The notes: generated from the letters alone by a model not told the origin. A DNA stretch of 37,496 bases from an uncultured Planctomycetota bacterium (GCA_903847315.1 CAINDG010000049.1:1-37496); one strand, 5' to 3'; positions 1-7,704 are shown, numbered from the stretch's first letter. Made by a program: numbers and translations.

Positions 1-402
1 AACTTTTTCATAAATCTTCTTTGAACCTATATAATTTATTGCTTCTTCAATGGTTTTACTTTTTGATAAAGCCTCTAATATTTTTTCAAGAATTCTTATG
101 TTTTTACCCCATTTTACGTCAATGCTTTTTGCAAATAATGCTGCGCGTTTTTCACCTTTTTTTTCTGTTTTTATGGCGGTCGCAATAAAATCTTCTATAT
201 CGAGATTATCTATTTCATTAAAGATTTCATCTACAGATTCACAAATAAGGTATGTTTTATTTTTATCATCGCCGTAAGTACTTTTATTCCGATAGAACCC
301 AAGTCCTGTACAAAATTTGAATAATCCTTTCCATCCTTGCTTTTCCCATATTGAATTTATAAATTCAAAGTCATAAGAATTTAAATCAGAAATTTTTGCC
401 AT
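1..402 (-). CDS. Unrecognised protein, 5' part only (cut by window edge)
   Basis: Reading the minus strand from an ATG at 402-400 gives 134 uninterrupted codons that run off the window edge. The translation begins MAKISDLNSYDFEFINSIWE and contains FCTGLGFYRNKSTYGDD near residue 30. It is lysine- and isoleucine-rich, looks soluble, and has no signal peptide or membrane segment. A weak GTGAGA precedes the ATG by about 2 bases. I do not recognise the family, and the plus-strand frames here are antisense to it. It is divergent from the TIR-like gene at 544, with 141 bp between them, so it may belong to the same accessory island. The AT-rich composition is unlike the housekeeping genes further right. 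Confidence 0.6.
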   Translation of the reverse strand, partial: MAKISDLNSYDFEFINSIWEKQGWKGLFKFCTGLGFYRNKSTYGDDKNKTYLICESVDEIFNEIDNLDIEDFIATAIKTEKKGEKRAALFAKSIDVKWGKNIRILEKILEALSKSKTIEEAINYIGSKKIYEKV

Positions 403-543
403 TTTCTCACTTGTCTTTCTTTTGGGTCAGCCCGAACCTGCTGCTCAAACCGCTTGCCGGTAAAAAACCGGCGTCCCGATAAACTATAAACTTTTACGCT
501 ATTTTACCACAAAAACTCGTATATTAAAAAACTGTTTTTTCTC

Positions 544-1647
544 TTGATTTTCAGCAGAAAAGATATATTAAGTATTGTTTTAATCCATTTTACAGGAAGC
601 TGGCAAGTTGGAGAGCGAAGGCCCGTGGACCGCAGAATAAAGCATGTTATTACGAGATGGAATCCCTTTTGGAATCCTACCGAACGATTCGAACCTAGAA
701 CAATCGAGGTTCACTGTGAAATTCTAGAGAAGTTCGCAGGGTTCGAAGAAGAGGAGTATGTATGGTGGGGAAAGATAACGAAAAGTGGAAATCTGGGGTT
801 GACTCCCGCAGAAATCGCCTCAATCAATAAGCAAATTTTTAGAGGCACTGAGATTCATTTTTATATTTACTGTCCAGATAAATTACTTCTTCATGTTGGC
901 AAATTAGAGGAGGTTTCTACCCTTGACTTTAGAAACGACCCTCATGCTCCTGCGTATTATTCCGAGGTGCCATATGATATTGCCTTTTGGTGTAAGCTTT
1001 CTGATATTAGGAAGCTAGATTTTCAAAGGTTTCTTAATTCTCACGTCCTCAAGGAAGAGGATGGGAAATCTTTAGACACCGCTTCCGCTGGAGGGTATTA
1101 CCCTAGAATTATTTATGAGAAACCATCTCAATCTTTCTTTAACTATGGTTTAACTGCTGGAAGAAAGTGGTTTATGAAAGGAGGTTTAGGTGCTATGATG
1201 CCGAGATGTTTCAAGACAGGTGGTATGATTTGCACGAATCTAGAAGCTCAGGGACTTGAATCAAGGCACCGAGTTTTTATTGGAATGCCCTTCAGCTCTA
1301 AGTTGGAGAATGTGTATAAGGCCGCAATTAAACCAGCTTTAGATAGCTTGGGATTAACGCCTTGGAAAGCAAATGAGGAAATTCAGAATATCGACCTAAT
1401 GTGTAAAGTATGTGGCGGTATCCAGATTTGTTCCAGCGCCATCGTGGATATTTCAGACTGGAACCCAAATGTGCTATTCGAGCTAGGCCTTGTTTATGGT
1501 CTCGGGAAGGAAGCTTTCATCTTAAAGCAAAGGGATGCAAAAGTGCCCATTGATCTCGAGAGTATGATATACATTCCTTATGATGACTATAGTGAGCTAC
1601 AAGAAGTTCTTAAGGAATATCTCGCAAAACGGTTAAGGAAAGTGTGA
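544..1647 (+). CDS. TIR-like / nucleoside 2-deoxyribosyltransferase-fold protein with an N-terminal putative sensor domain
   Basis: This is a protein of up to 367 residues with two parts. The C-terminal part (about 243-365) has the pattern of the TIR-like/nucleoside deoxyribosyltransferase fold: FIGMPF at 245-250, then VDISDWNPNVLFELG at 301-315, then a late PIDL...MIYIPY. Glu313 in FELG is the candidate catalytic residue, by analogy with glycosidic-bond-cleaving members. The N-terminal part (about 55-200), with YVWWGKI, HFYIYCP and LHVGKLEEV, is only loosely reminiscent of PUA/EVE-like ligand-binding domains; that is inference. The start is uncertain. The frame is open from 490 and has no early ATG. 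TTG at 544 has no Shine-Dalgarno, whereas GTG at 625 is preceded by GGAGAG at 610-615 with 9-base spacing. The gene ends 3 bp before the PurA-like gene, so the two are probably one operon. Proteins of this fold are often effectors in anti-phage systems, but no biological role is shown here. Confidence 0.75.
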   Translation: MIFSRKDILSIVLIHFTGSWQVGERRPVDRRIKHVITRWNPFWNPTERFEPRTIEVHCEILEKFAGFEEEEYVWWGKITKSGNLGLTPAEIASINKQIFRGTEIHFYIYCPDKLLLHVGKLEEVSTLDFRNDPHAPAYYSEVPYDIAFWCKLSDIRKLDFQRFLNSHVLKEEDGKSLDTASAGGYYPRIIYEKPSQSFFNYGLTAGRKWFMKGGLGAMMPRCFKTGGMICTNLEAQGLESRHRVFIGMPFSSKLENVYKAAIKPALDSLGLTPWKANEEIQNIDLMCKVCGGIQICSSAIVDISDWNPNVLFELGLVYGLGKEAFILKQRDAKVPIDLESMIYIPYDDYSELQEVLKEYLAKRLRKV

Positions 1648-1650
1648 TTA

Positions 1651-2661
1651 ATGGGTGCCATAGTCGTAGTGGACAGTTTGTGGGGCGATGCAGGCAAAGG
1701 GAAGTTCTCGGCTTACTTGTGTCAAAAGCATAACGTTAGCCTTTGTGTTCGCGCAGGAACAAGTACTAACGCCGGGCACAGTATCTACTTACGAGACGGC
1801 TCCTCTATCATACTTCGGCAGATACCCATGGGTTTGCTAAGTAAAACGACATTGCTGCGAGTAGGCTCCGGAGTTGCTGTAGATCCCGAGATATTTTTGG
1901 CTGAGACGCAGCGGTGGCAAGTTCGAGATAGAATAAAGGTGGATTTTCGTTGTCCTATTATTACAAAAGAAGATAAGGAATTAGAGAAGTTGCATCCAGT
2001 CATGATAAAGATTGATTCTACGATGAGCGGCGGTGGCAGTGCAAGGGCAAAGTTTGTTATGAGAGCAGCAAAACAAGCCAAAGACATACCTCAGCTGCAT
2101 CCCTATCTCGCAGATGTGGCAGAGGAAGTGAATAGCTACGCCGCCAAAGGAACAATAGTAATACAAGGATCCCAAGGTACTTGGATGTCATTGGCTTTGT
2201 CTACTGACTATCCTTATGTGACCTCGGATAACTGCACGACGGCTTCGTTTATAGATGATGTTGGGCTTTCCTGGAAGTTGATAGATAAGGTGGTAATGTT
2301 AGTCAAATGCCTCCCCACTCGGGTTGGAGAGGGCCCTCTACCCTATGAGATGAGTTGGGAAGAGATCACAAGTAAAGGTTTACAAGAATATGGCGTAAAC
2401 ACGGGGCGTCGACGAAGGAAAGCTTTCAGTATTGATTTTGACAAATTGAAGTATGCAGCGATGCTTAATGGTCCAACTGAAATAGCCCTCACTTTCTGTG
2501 ACCATTATGATCCTGATATTAAAGATCAAACTCAACCCTCGAAAATTACAGCGCGGCTCCGTTCACTAATTGAAAAAATAGAGGAAACAGTAGGAGCACC
2601 TGTGACCCTGCTAGATACAGGAAAGTGGTTCGATTCTATAATAGACCTCTCTCAAAATTAA
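1651..2661 (+). CDS. Adenylosuccinate synthetase homologue, short archaeal-type
   Basis: At 336 residues this matches the short archaeal-type PurA, not the usual bacterial form of about 430. Family signatures in order: GDAGKGK at 12-18 (P-loop-like; Asp13 corresponds to the catalytic Asp), NAGH at 40-43 (catalytic His), SGGGSARA near 126-133 (the IMP-loop region), IQGSQG at 171-176, PTRVGEGPLP near 222-231, TGRRRR at 251-256 (aspartate-binding loop), and FCDHYD near 282-287 (guanine-recognition region). The canonical enzyme joins IMP and aspartate using GTP. The phage PurZ branch, which acts on dGMP, is recalled as lacking the catalytic Asp, and that Asp is present here. The Glu after it is Ala, and the usual Gln before Trp is Leu. 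No other purine gene is nearby. Its pairing with a TIR-like gene 3 bp upstream suggests an accessory role rather than general purine synthesis; that is inference. Confidence 0.85.
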   Translation: MGAIVVVDSLWGDAGKGKFSAYLCQKHNVSLCVRAGTSTNAGHSIYLRDGSSIILRQIPMGLLSKTTLLRVGSGVAVDPEIFLAETQRWQVRDRIKVDFRCPIITKEDKELEKLHPVMIKIDSTMSGGGSARAKFVMRAAKQAKDIPQLHPYLADVAEEVNSYAAKGTIVIQGSQGTWMSLALSTDYPYVTSDNCTTASFIDDVGLSWKLIDKVVMLVKCLPTRVGEGPLPYEMSWEEITSKGLQEYGVNTGRRRRKAFSIDFDKLKYAAMLNGPTEIALTFCDHYDPDIKDQTQPSKITARLRSLIEKIEETVGAPVTLLDTGKWFDSIIDLSQN

Positions 2662-2846
2662 ACAATGGTATTATATTCATACCAGCAGTCATGGCACTAG
2701 TATTTAACGTCCTTCGCTGCCAGCCGCCTTAGACGGTCGTCTTTGTTACCCATACAATCAAATTGTTGTCCTTGTAAGCACCTTTTTTGCTTATTAAGTG
2801 GCGACGTAAAACCGGATAAAAGGCCGCTATTAACACAAAATTTGTA

Positions 2847-2889
2847 CGCCAAAAACTCACAAAATCATTCACAAAAAAGAGTTTTTGCG
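2847..2889. repeat. Inverted repeat spanning the rnpA promoter -35
   Basis: The arms are CGC-C-AAAAACTC at 2847-2858 and GAGTTTTTGCG at 2879-2889: 8 bp perfect plus 3 bp after a one-base bulge. The repeat encloses the -35 element of the rnpA promoter, so it could be an operator. A transcript of the region would also fold. No binding protein is identified. Confidence 0.35.
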
Positions 2890-2897
2890 TATATAAT
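2868..2897 (+). promoter_or_regulatory. Candidate sigma70 promoter for rnpA-yidD
   Basis: TTCACA at 2868-2873 (5/6 match to TTGACA), an 18-base spacer, then a perfect TATAAT at 2892-2897. Transcription would start near 2904, about 48 bases before the rnpA ATG. Confidence 0.55.
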
Positions 2898-2951
2898 AGC
2901 CTCCGACAGGGTAATTTATGTAAATTTGTGTTAATTCGTGGTTCATTTTAA

Positions 2952-3344
2952 ATGGCAAAATACAAGTTTTCAAAATCTTCAAGGTTGACTTCCAAGACCG
3001 ATTTCAGGACAATTTTGGCACGCAAGTTCTTTGCAAAAAGCAGCTTAATGACGTTGTATATAGCTCCCAACAGTTTCGCAAAAAGGCGGTTCGCTGTTTC
3101 TGTAAGCTCAAAAATCGCCCCTGCCTGTGGCAGGAACAGACTGAAACGTCTTGCCAGAGAGGCATTTCGCCTAAGTCAGAATGAACTTGCCGATGGTTTC
3201 GACTATCTTGTAATTTATTCTGCAATGTTGTCGAAAAGAAGCTGTTCTGATATAAAGAAAATCGCATTAAGTGAAGTTAAACAAAGCTTTATCGAACTTG
3301 CCAGACAAACGCTCGAACGCTTTGAAAAAAGACAGAACAAATAA
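2952..3344 (+). CDS. rnpA: Ribonuclease P protein component
   Basis: This is the small basic protein subunit of RNase P, which helps the RNA subunit trim 5' leaders from pre-tRNAs. At 130 residues it has normal length. The family signature RNRLKRLAREAFR is at 61-73, after the usual FSKSSRLTSKTDF opening and a basic central strand. The ATG follows directly after a TTCGTGGTTC motif and lacks a clear Shine-Dalgarno. yidD starts 11 bp downstream, the common bacterial arrangement, but rpmH is not found upstream. Confidence 0.95.
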   Translation: MAKYKFSKSSRLTSKTDFRTILARKFFAKSSLMTLYIAPNSFAKRRFAVSVSSKIAPACGRNRLKRLAREAFRLSQNELADGFDYLVIYSAMLSKRSCSDIKKIALSEVKQSFIELARQTLERFEKRQNK

Positions 3345-3355
3345 AAAGCGGTCTT

Positions 3356-3577
3356 ATGAAAGAATTGATTGTCTTAATAATAAGAATGTACCAGGCAAGC
3401 ATTGGACGATTTCTGGGCGGCCAATGCCGGTTTGTGCCGAGCTGCAGCCAGTACGCCATCGAGGCGGTACGGCAATTCGGCGCGATAAAAGGTTCTTGTA
3501 TGGCGGCTAAAAGAATCCTCAAGTGCCATCCTTTCGGCCAGGGAGGTTTCGATCCGCCGAGCAATTATGAAGAGTAA
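3356..3577 (+). CDS. yidD: Membrane protein insertion efficiency factor YidD
   Basis: This 73-residue protein has the full YidD signature: an amphipathic N-terminus (LIVLIIRMYQASIGRFLGG), CRFVPSCSQYAIEA near 24-37, and CHPFGQGGFDPP at 57-68. The family assists Sec/YidC-dependent membrane insertion at the inner membrane. It follows rnpA by 11 bp. The expected neighbour yidC does not follow; instead the MerR-type gene overlaps the last 11 bases. Confidence 0.95.
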   Translation: MKELIVLIIRMYQASIGRFLGGQCRFVPSCSQYAIEAVRQFGAIKGSCMAAKRILKCHPFGQGGFDPPSNYEE

Positions 3578-3812
3578 AGAAAAGTTAATGTCTATCGGCA
3601 AGGCCGCCAAACTGGCTGGCATCTCGACACAGTCGCTGCAATACTATATAATGGTCGGCCTGGTAAAACCGACATCGACAAGCAAAACCAATAGAAGATT
3701 ATTCGACGATAAAATTATAGAAAGAATAAAACTTATAAAAAAACTCAATAAGTCCGGCTATCCGCTCCGTGCGATACGCGAGCTTTTTCTCGAAGGCAGG
3801 ATGAAAATTTAA
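3567..3812 (+). CDS. Small MerR-family helix-turn-helix protein
   Basis: This 81-residue protein consists of just a MerR-type winged helix: MSIGKAAKLAGISTQSLQYY, then GLVKPTSTSKTNRRLF, then a helix with SGYPLRAIRELF. There is no dimerisation coiled coil or effector domain, so it resembles the truncated MerR-like DNA-binding proteins. It overlaps the 3' end of yidD by 11 bases if the ATG at 3567 is used. The in-frame ATG at 3588 would remove the overlap and gives the more typical MSIGKAAKL start. It lies 9 bp upstream of mlaD, so it may regulate or simply be co-transcribed with it. Its target is unknown. Confidence 0.85.
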   Translation: MKSKEKLMSIGKAAKLAGISTQSLQYYIMVGLVKPTSTSKTNRRLFDDKIIERIKLIKKLNKSGYPLRAIRELFLEGRMKI

Positions 3813-3821
3813 GGAACAGTT

Positions 3822-4748
3822 ATGAGCGATTATGATTATGTACAGCAAAAACGGAATATGCTTGTCGGAGCGTTCGTAATCGTCGGCGTATGCATCTTCG
3901 CGTATATGGTTTTCCTCTTCGGCGAACTGCCCACGGTAACAACCAAATTCACGTCATACACCGTAACGGTAAGATTTCCATTCGCTCCGGGAGTCGCGGA
4001 AAATACGTCTGTAAGATACTGCGGCTACGATATAGGCAGAGTAACGCGTGTTTCGCCGCCGATACCGTTCAAGAATGAACAAGGCAGCTTTGTCCATCAG
4101 GTGTCGGTGGATATGGCGATATCGAAGGATTACTTAAACATTCCTTCAAATACAACGGTGGCACTTATAAGACGGGGAATGGGCAGCAGCTACATCGAGC
4201 TAACCACGCCGGAGATGACCGCAGCGGATTTCAACGCTCTTGAGCCGAGATACCTGAAGGAGGGAATGATTGTGCAGGGCAGAGAAGGTTCTTCGGGCGA
4301 TATTCTGCCAAAAGCACTGCAGGACAAGGCACAGGAATTTTTCGACAAGGTTACAAAGCTGGTTGATAATGTAAATGCGATTGTAGGCGACGAGCAAAAT
4401 AAAAATAATCTGAAAAATACGCTTGCAAACCTGTCGAAAGCGACCGAAGAATCAATCGCAACCATGCAGCAGATAAAAGAGTTTTCCCAGGCGGGAAAGG
4501 AAAAATTATCCACTGTTTCCGACTCTGTTACGAAAACCAGCGAAGAACTGGGCGAAACACTTATCGAATTGCGAAGGGTGCTCAATAAAATCAACAGCGG
4601 CGAAGGCACTGTCGGAAAACTTATCAACGACGATAAACTTTACGAAAACCTGGTTGACAGCAGCGAAGAACTGAAAGTGGCACTTGAGAAAATGAAAAAG
4701 CTTCTCGATAAAACCAGCGAGAAAGGCGTACAGGTTAAAATCTTTTAG
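3822..4748 (+). CDS. MCE/MlaD-family protein, periplasmic lipid-transport component
   Basis: This 308-residue protein has a short cytoplasmic N-terminus, one membrane anchor (about residues 11-31, LVGAFVIVGVCIFAYMVFLF), and then an MCE domain (about 40-150, with VRFPFAPGVAENTSVRYCGYDIGRV and SSYIELTTP). A long coiled coil (about 165-300) follows. This is the architecture of the substrate-binding subunit of Mla-type ABC lipid transporters, which bridge the envelope. The ATPase (MlaF) and permease (MlaE) genes are not adjacent, so partners must be elsewhere. An AAGGA Shine-Dalgarno sits 6 bases before the ATG. Confidence 0.88.
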   Translation: MSDYDYVQQKRNMLVGAFVIVGVCIFAYMVFLFGELPTVTTKFTSYTVTVRFPFAPGVAENTSVRYCGYDIGRVTRVSPPIPFKNEQGSFVHQVSVDMAISKDYLNIPSNTTVALIRRGMGSSYIELTTPEMTAADFNALEPRYLKEGMIVQGREGSSGDILPKALQDKAQEFFDKVTKLVDNVNAIVGDEQNKNNLKNTLANLSKATEESIATMQQIKEFSQAGKEKLSTVSDSVTKTSEELGETLIELRRVLNKINSGEGTVGKLINDDKLYENLVDSSEELKVALEKMKKLLDKTSEKGVQVKIF

Positions 4749-4779
4749 AGAGATTTTGATTTTGAAATGAGGTATTCAT

Positions 4780-6537
4780 TTGGCACAATTGATGTCAGGC
4801 AACGAGGCTATCGCACGCGGGGCGTATGAGGCAGGCGTTACATTCGCATCCGGTTATCCGGGAACGCCTTCAACCGAAATTCTCGAAAACATCGTTCAAT
4901 ATAAAAAACATATTTATTGCGAATGGTCCCCTAACGAAAAAGTGGCGTTCGAAGCCGCGGCCGCTGCCGCCTGGGCAGGCGCAAGGTCGATAGTCACAAT
5001 GAAACATGTCGGCTTAAACGTCGCCGCGGACCCGCTGATGACGTTAAGCTATATCGGCGTTGAGGGCGGTTTTGTTATTTGCGTTGCAGACGACCCCGGT
5101 ATGCACTCATCGCAAAACGAGCAGGACAGCCGAAATTACGCAAAATTCGCCAAAGTGCCTATGCTTGAGCCTTCCGACAGCAGCGAAGCGAAAGAATTTC
5201 TCATCAGGGCCCTGGAAATTTCTGAAAAATACAAAACACCTGTAATACTCCGCCTGACTACAAGCATAAGTCATTCGTGCAGCATCGTGAATATCGGCGA
5301 AAGAAAAGAAAACCCAAAAAAAATCGCTTTTGAAAAAAACCCGCCCAGATTTGTAACCGTTCCGCTTTACGCCCGGCAGATGCGGGTCAATATGGAGCAG
5401 CGTTCAAAGAAACTGCTCGATGAAGCAAATAAAAGCGAGCTTAATAAAACCGAATGGCGGGATAGAACGCTGGGTATTATAACAGGTTCAATTTTATACC
5501 AGTATGTCCGCGAGGTTTGGCCTGACGCATCAGTTTTAAAACTTGGTTTTTCATATCCGTTCCCGGACAAACTCATAAAGGATTTTGCCGCCGGTGTAAA
5601 AAAAGTTCTGGTAGTCGAAGAGCTCGACGACCTTCTCGAAGAGCATACCCGTTCGCTTGGCATAAAATGCTCCGGCAGAGAATTTATTCCGGGTATAGGC
5701 GAAGTTTCAATCTCAACACTGCAAAAATCCCGCGCCAAAATGGAAGGTAAAAAACCGCCGGAGGAAAAAATATCCAAATACGTCGACCAACTTCCCGCAA
5801 GGCCGCCGGTTTTATGTCCCGGCTGTCCGCACAGGGGAGTCTTTTTCGCTCTTGCAAAACATGACGTGATTGTAACAGGCGATATCGGCTGTTATAGTCT
5901 CGGCACGTTTAAGCCTTTGGAAAGACTTGATTCAATCCTGTGTATGGGGGCGGGAATATCAATGGCGCACGGTCTTGACAAGGCCGGCGAAAAGAAAAAA
6001 GTCGTCGGCATCGTAGGCGATTCGACGTTTTTCCATTCCGGCATAACAGGACTGCTCGATATTGTTTACAACAAAGGCAAATCGACAATAATCGTTGTCG
6101 ATAACAGGACAACGGCAATGACAGGTCATCAGGACCATCCCGGCACGGGCAGAACGCTTATGGGCGAAAAAACAAAGGCAATCTCAATAGAAAACATCGG
6201 CAGAGCCTGCGGCGTAGAAAGAGTTGTTACAATCGACCCGTATGACATCAAAAAAACGCAGAAGATTGTCGATGAAGAATTAAATGCAGATGAGCCTTCG
6301 CTGATTGTCTCTTATGCTCCCTGTCCGCTAAGAGAAAGAAAAAGAGTCGGCACAATTCGCCGGATTGACCAGCAGCTTTGCAAAAACTGCAAGATGTGCT
6401 TAAAACTCGGCTGTCCTGCGATTGACGGAACAGGTGAAAAACCGGTTATAGACAAGCTTATATGCAGCGGCTGCGGACTGTGCCAGCAGATTTGTACCTT
6501 TGACGCGATAAGTACAACCGAGAAGGAGCAGCTATGA
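4780..6537 (+). CDS. iorA: Indolepyruvate ferredoxin oxidoreductase, alpha subunit
   Basis: This 585-residue subunit oxidatively decarboxylates aryl-pyruvates to acyl-CoA, passing electrons to ferredoxin. The N-terminal pyrimidine-binding domain starts GNEAIARGAYEAGVTFASGY. The thiamine diphosphate domain has CPGCPHRG near 346, GDIGCYSLGT at 367-376, and the GDS...N motif (413-415, Asn442). The C-terminus carries two 4Fe-4S motifs (CKNCKMCLKLGCP at 534-546 and CSGCGLCQQIC at 562-572). The TTG at 4780 is preferred because TGAGG lies 7 bases upstream; an ATG at 4792 is the alternative. The stop overlaps the iorB start (ATGA), so the two are translationally coupled. Confidence 0.95.
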   Translation: MAQLMSGNEAIARGAYEAGVTFASGYPGTPSTEILENIVQYKKHIYCEWSPNEKVAFEAAAAAAWAGARSIVTMKHVGLNVAADPLMTLSYIGVEGGFVICVADDPGMHSSQNEQDSRNYAKFAKVPMLEPSDSSEAKEFLIRALEISEKYKTPVILRLTTSISHSCSIVNIGERKENPKKIAFEKNPPRFVTVPLYARQMRVNMEQRSKKLLDEANKSELNKTEWRDRTLGIITGSILYQYVREVWPDASVLKLGFSYPFPDKLIKDFAAGVKKVLVVEELDDLLEEHTRSLGIKCSGREFIPGIGEVSISTLQKSRAKMEGKKPPEEKISKYVDQLPARPPVLCPGCPHRGVFFALAKHDVIVTGDIGCYSLGTFKPLERLDSILCMGAGISMAHGLDKAGEKKKVVGIVGDSTFFHSGITGLLDIVYNKGKSTIIVVDNRTTAMTGHQDHPGTGRTLMGEKTKAISIENIGRACGVERVVTIDPYDIKKTQKIVDEELNADEPSLIVSYAPCPLRERKRVGTIRRIDQQLCKNCKMCLKLGCPAIDGTGEKPVIDKLICSGCGLCQQICTFDAISTTEKEQL

Positions 6538-7118
6538 GCCAAGGCCAAATAACAAGCATTGTCCTGGCAGGCGTCGGCGGTCAGGGGATTTTGCTCGCAA
6601 GCGAAATAACCGCCCAGGCGGCGATGCTGGCAGGTTTCGATGTAAAGACAAACGAGGTACACGGAATGGCTCAGCGCGGCGGGTCGGTAATCGGCCAGAT
6701 TCGATACGGCAAAAAAGTTTACAGTCCGCTCGTCGCAAAAGGCACCGCTAAAGTTCTGATAGCACTTGAACAGATTGAAGCATTGAGATTCAGCGATTAT
6801 CTTTCCGCCGATGGCGTTGCTGTCGTAAGTTCGCAGGCGATTATTCCTGTAACGGTTTCATCAGGGGCAGCGAAGTATCCGCAAAATGTCAAGCAGATGC
6901 TTGAGGATGTTTTTAAGAAACTTGTTTTTATAGACGCCGCGAAAATAGCGATAGAAGCAGGAAATATAAGAGCGGCAAATACGGTTCTGCTCGGCGCAAT
7001 GTCGAATCATCTTGATTTACCGATTGAGTGCTGGCAGACGGCCATCGAATCCGCTGTGGGGGAAAAATATTCAGAGTTGAACAAAAAGGCTTTTTCCGCG
7101 GGGAGAAATTCAACTTAG
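6534..7118 (+). CDS. iorB: Indolepyruvate ferredoxin oxidoreductase, beta subunit
   Basis: This 194-residue gamma/beta-type subunit of the 2-oxoacid:ferredoxin oxidoreductase family starts with VLAGVGGQGILLASEITAQAA, followed by the conserved EVHGMAQRGGSVIGQIRYG. It binds CoA and partners IorA in the cytoplasm. It overlaps iorA by 4 bases. Its stop lies 4 bp from the stop of the convergent minus-strand gene. Together the two genes suggest fermentative use of aromatic amino acids with reduced ferredoxin as product. Confidence 0.95.
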   Translation: MSQGQITSIVLAGVGGQGILLASEITAQAAMLAGFDVKTNEVHGMAQRGGSVIGQIRYGKKVYSPLVAKGTAKVLIALEQIEALRFSDYLSADGVAVVSSQAIIPVTVSSGAAKYPQNVKQMLEDVFKKLVFIDAAKIAIEAGNIRAANTVLLGAMSNHLDLPIECWQTAIESAVGEKYSELNKKAFSAGRNST

Positions 7119-7122
7119 ACGA

Positions 7123-7671
7123 CTAGTGCATATCAAATAAAGACTGGGTCTTTATGATTGTTACCTGGTCTGGAAAAGCATGGAACGCGTGAATATGCAG
7201 TTCATCTCTTCTTGCCTCAAAATCTATATAGCTGAACGGCTCAAGTCCGCCGATGGCAAGTTTCGGGAATTTCACAAATATGCCGCGATTCCGTGCAAAC
7301 TTTTCAAGATCGGTATGGCTTTGACGATAGAGATTTGGACTCATCTTTTCGACCTGAAAATCTGTCATATAGCTGAGGCCCTTGGCGAGAGTGCATTTGT
7401 GATTTCTCTGGCCGGCGAATCTGAATCTTTCTATCAGGCCTCGGCGAGGCAGAAGTTGAGTCGGCGTGCTGATGAGTTCCGACAGGCAAAGGTCGTTGGC
7501 AAAAACGCTTACTACGTGTGAACCGCCAGTCGCCCAAATAAGCGCTTCGTACTTATCCGTCTTGATAGTGCGCTTTTCATATATATTGAAAAGCTCCGGA
7601 TGAAGCGGCCTTTGGTAAAGAGTGAAGGTCAACTCGCTGACAACAACATTTGTATTTGGTACATCCATCAT
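7123..7671 (-). CDS. Protein of unknown function, possibly DUF2617-like
   Basis: About 182 residues from the tandem ATG pair at 7671/7668 (MMDVPNTNVVVSELTFTLYQ). A longer frame exists from a TTG at 7725, but it would run through a TATAAT-like -10 element, so I reject that start. The protein reads as a compact beta-rich soluble domain: LHPELFNIYEKRTI, YEALIWATGGSHVVSVF, then LPRRGLIERFRFAGQR, and a C-terminus rich in histidine (DELHIHAFHAFPDQ). The opening resembles what I recall of DUF2617, a family of unknown function, but this is tentative. No signal peptide or membrane segment. Confidence 0.75.
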   Translation of the reverse strand: MMDVPNTNVVVSELTFTLYQRPLHPELFNIYEKRTIKTDKYEALIWATGGSHVVSVFANDLCLSELISTPTQLLPRRGLIERFRFAGQRNHKCTLAKGLSYMTDFQVEKMSPNLYRQSHTDLEKFARNRGIFVKFPKLAIGGLEPFSYIDFEARRDELHIHAFHAFPDQVTIIKTQSLFDMH

Positions 7672-7704
7672 AACGCCCGATTTAGACTGTAAGTTTCGTC
7701 TGTT

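Larger units (their letters stand above)
2662..2951. other. Intergenic region between the cassette and rnpA
   Basis: This 290-bp stretch has no convincing gene. In particular I find no rpmH, which normally precedes rnpA. It carries an imperfect inverted repeat and a sigma70-type promoter for rnpA (separate entries). A widespread intergenic motif, TGTTAATTCGTGGTTC, lies just before the rnpA start. Confidence 0.6.

Noticed and set aside
50-277. 75-codon plus-strand frame
   Set aside because: It is antisense to the uninterrupted minus-strand gene at 402-1, whose composition is far more protein-like.
456-472. GCCGGT-AAAAA-ACCGGC hairpin between the edge gene and the TIR-like gene, as a terminator
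   Set aside because: There is no T run after it on either strand, and it lies in a divergent region where no terminator is expected.
1651-2661. Calling the PurA homologue PurZ of a 2-aminoadenine pathway
   Set aside because: The catalytic Asp in GDAGKGK is present, as I recall PurZ lacks it; no phage polymerase or nucleotide hydrolase is nearby.
498-2852. Weak direct repeat (CGCTATT...ACACAAAA near 498-515 and 2825-2840) flanking the cassette as attachment sites
   Set aside because: The match is short, gapped and AT-rich; chance is as likely.
2743-2934. 63-codon frame upstream of rnpA
   Set aside because: It has no family resemblance, runs through the rnpA promoter, and has no ribosome-binding site.
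3271-3510. Frames overlapping rnpA and yidD on both strands
   Set aside because: They are shadows of the two clearly recognised genes.
7137-7155. ATAAAGAC-TGG-GTCTTTAT inverted repeat at the convergent iorB end as a terminator
   Set aside because: It has no T run and lies within the coding end of the minus-strand gene.
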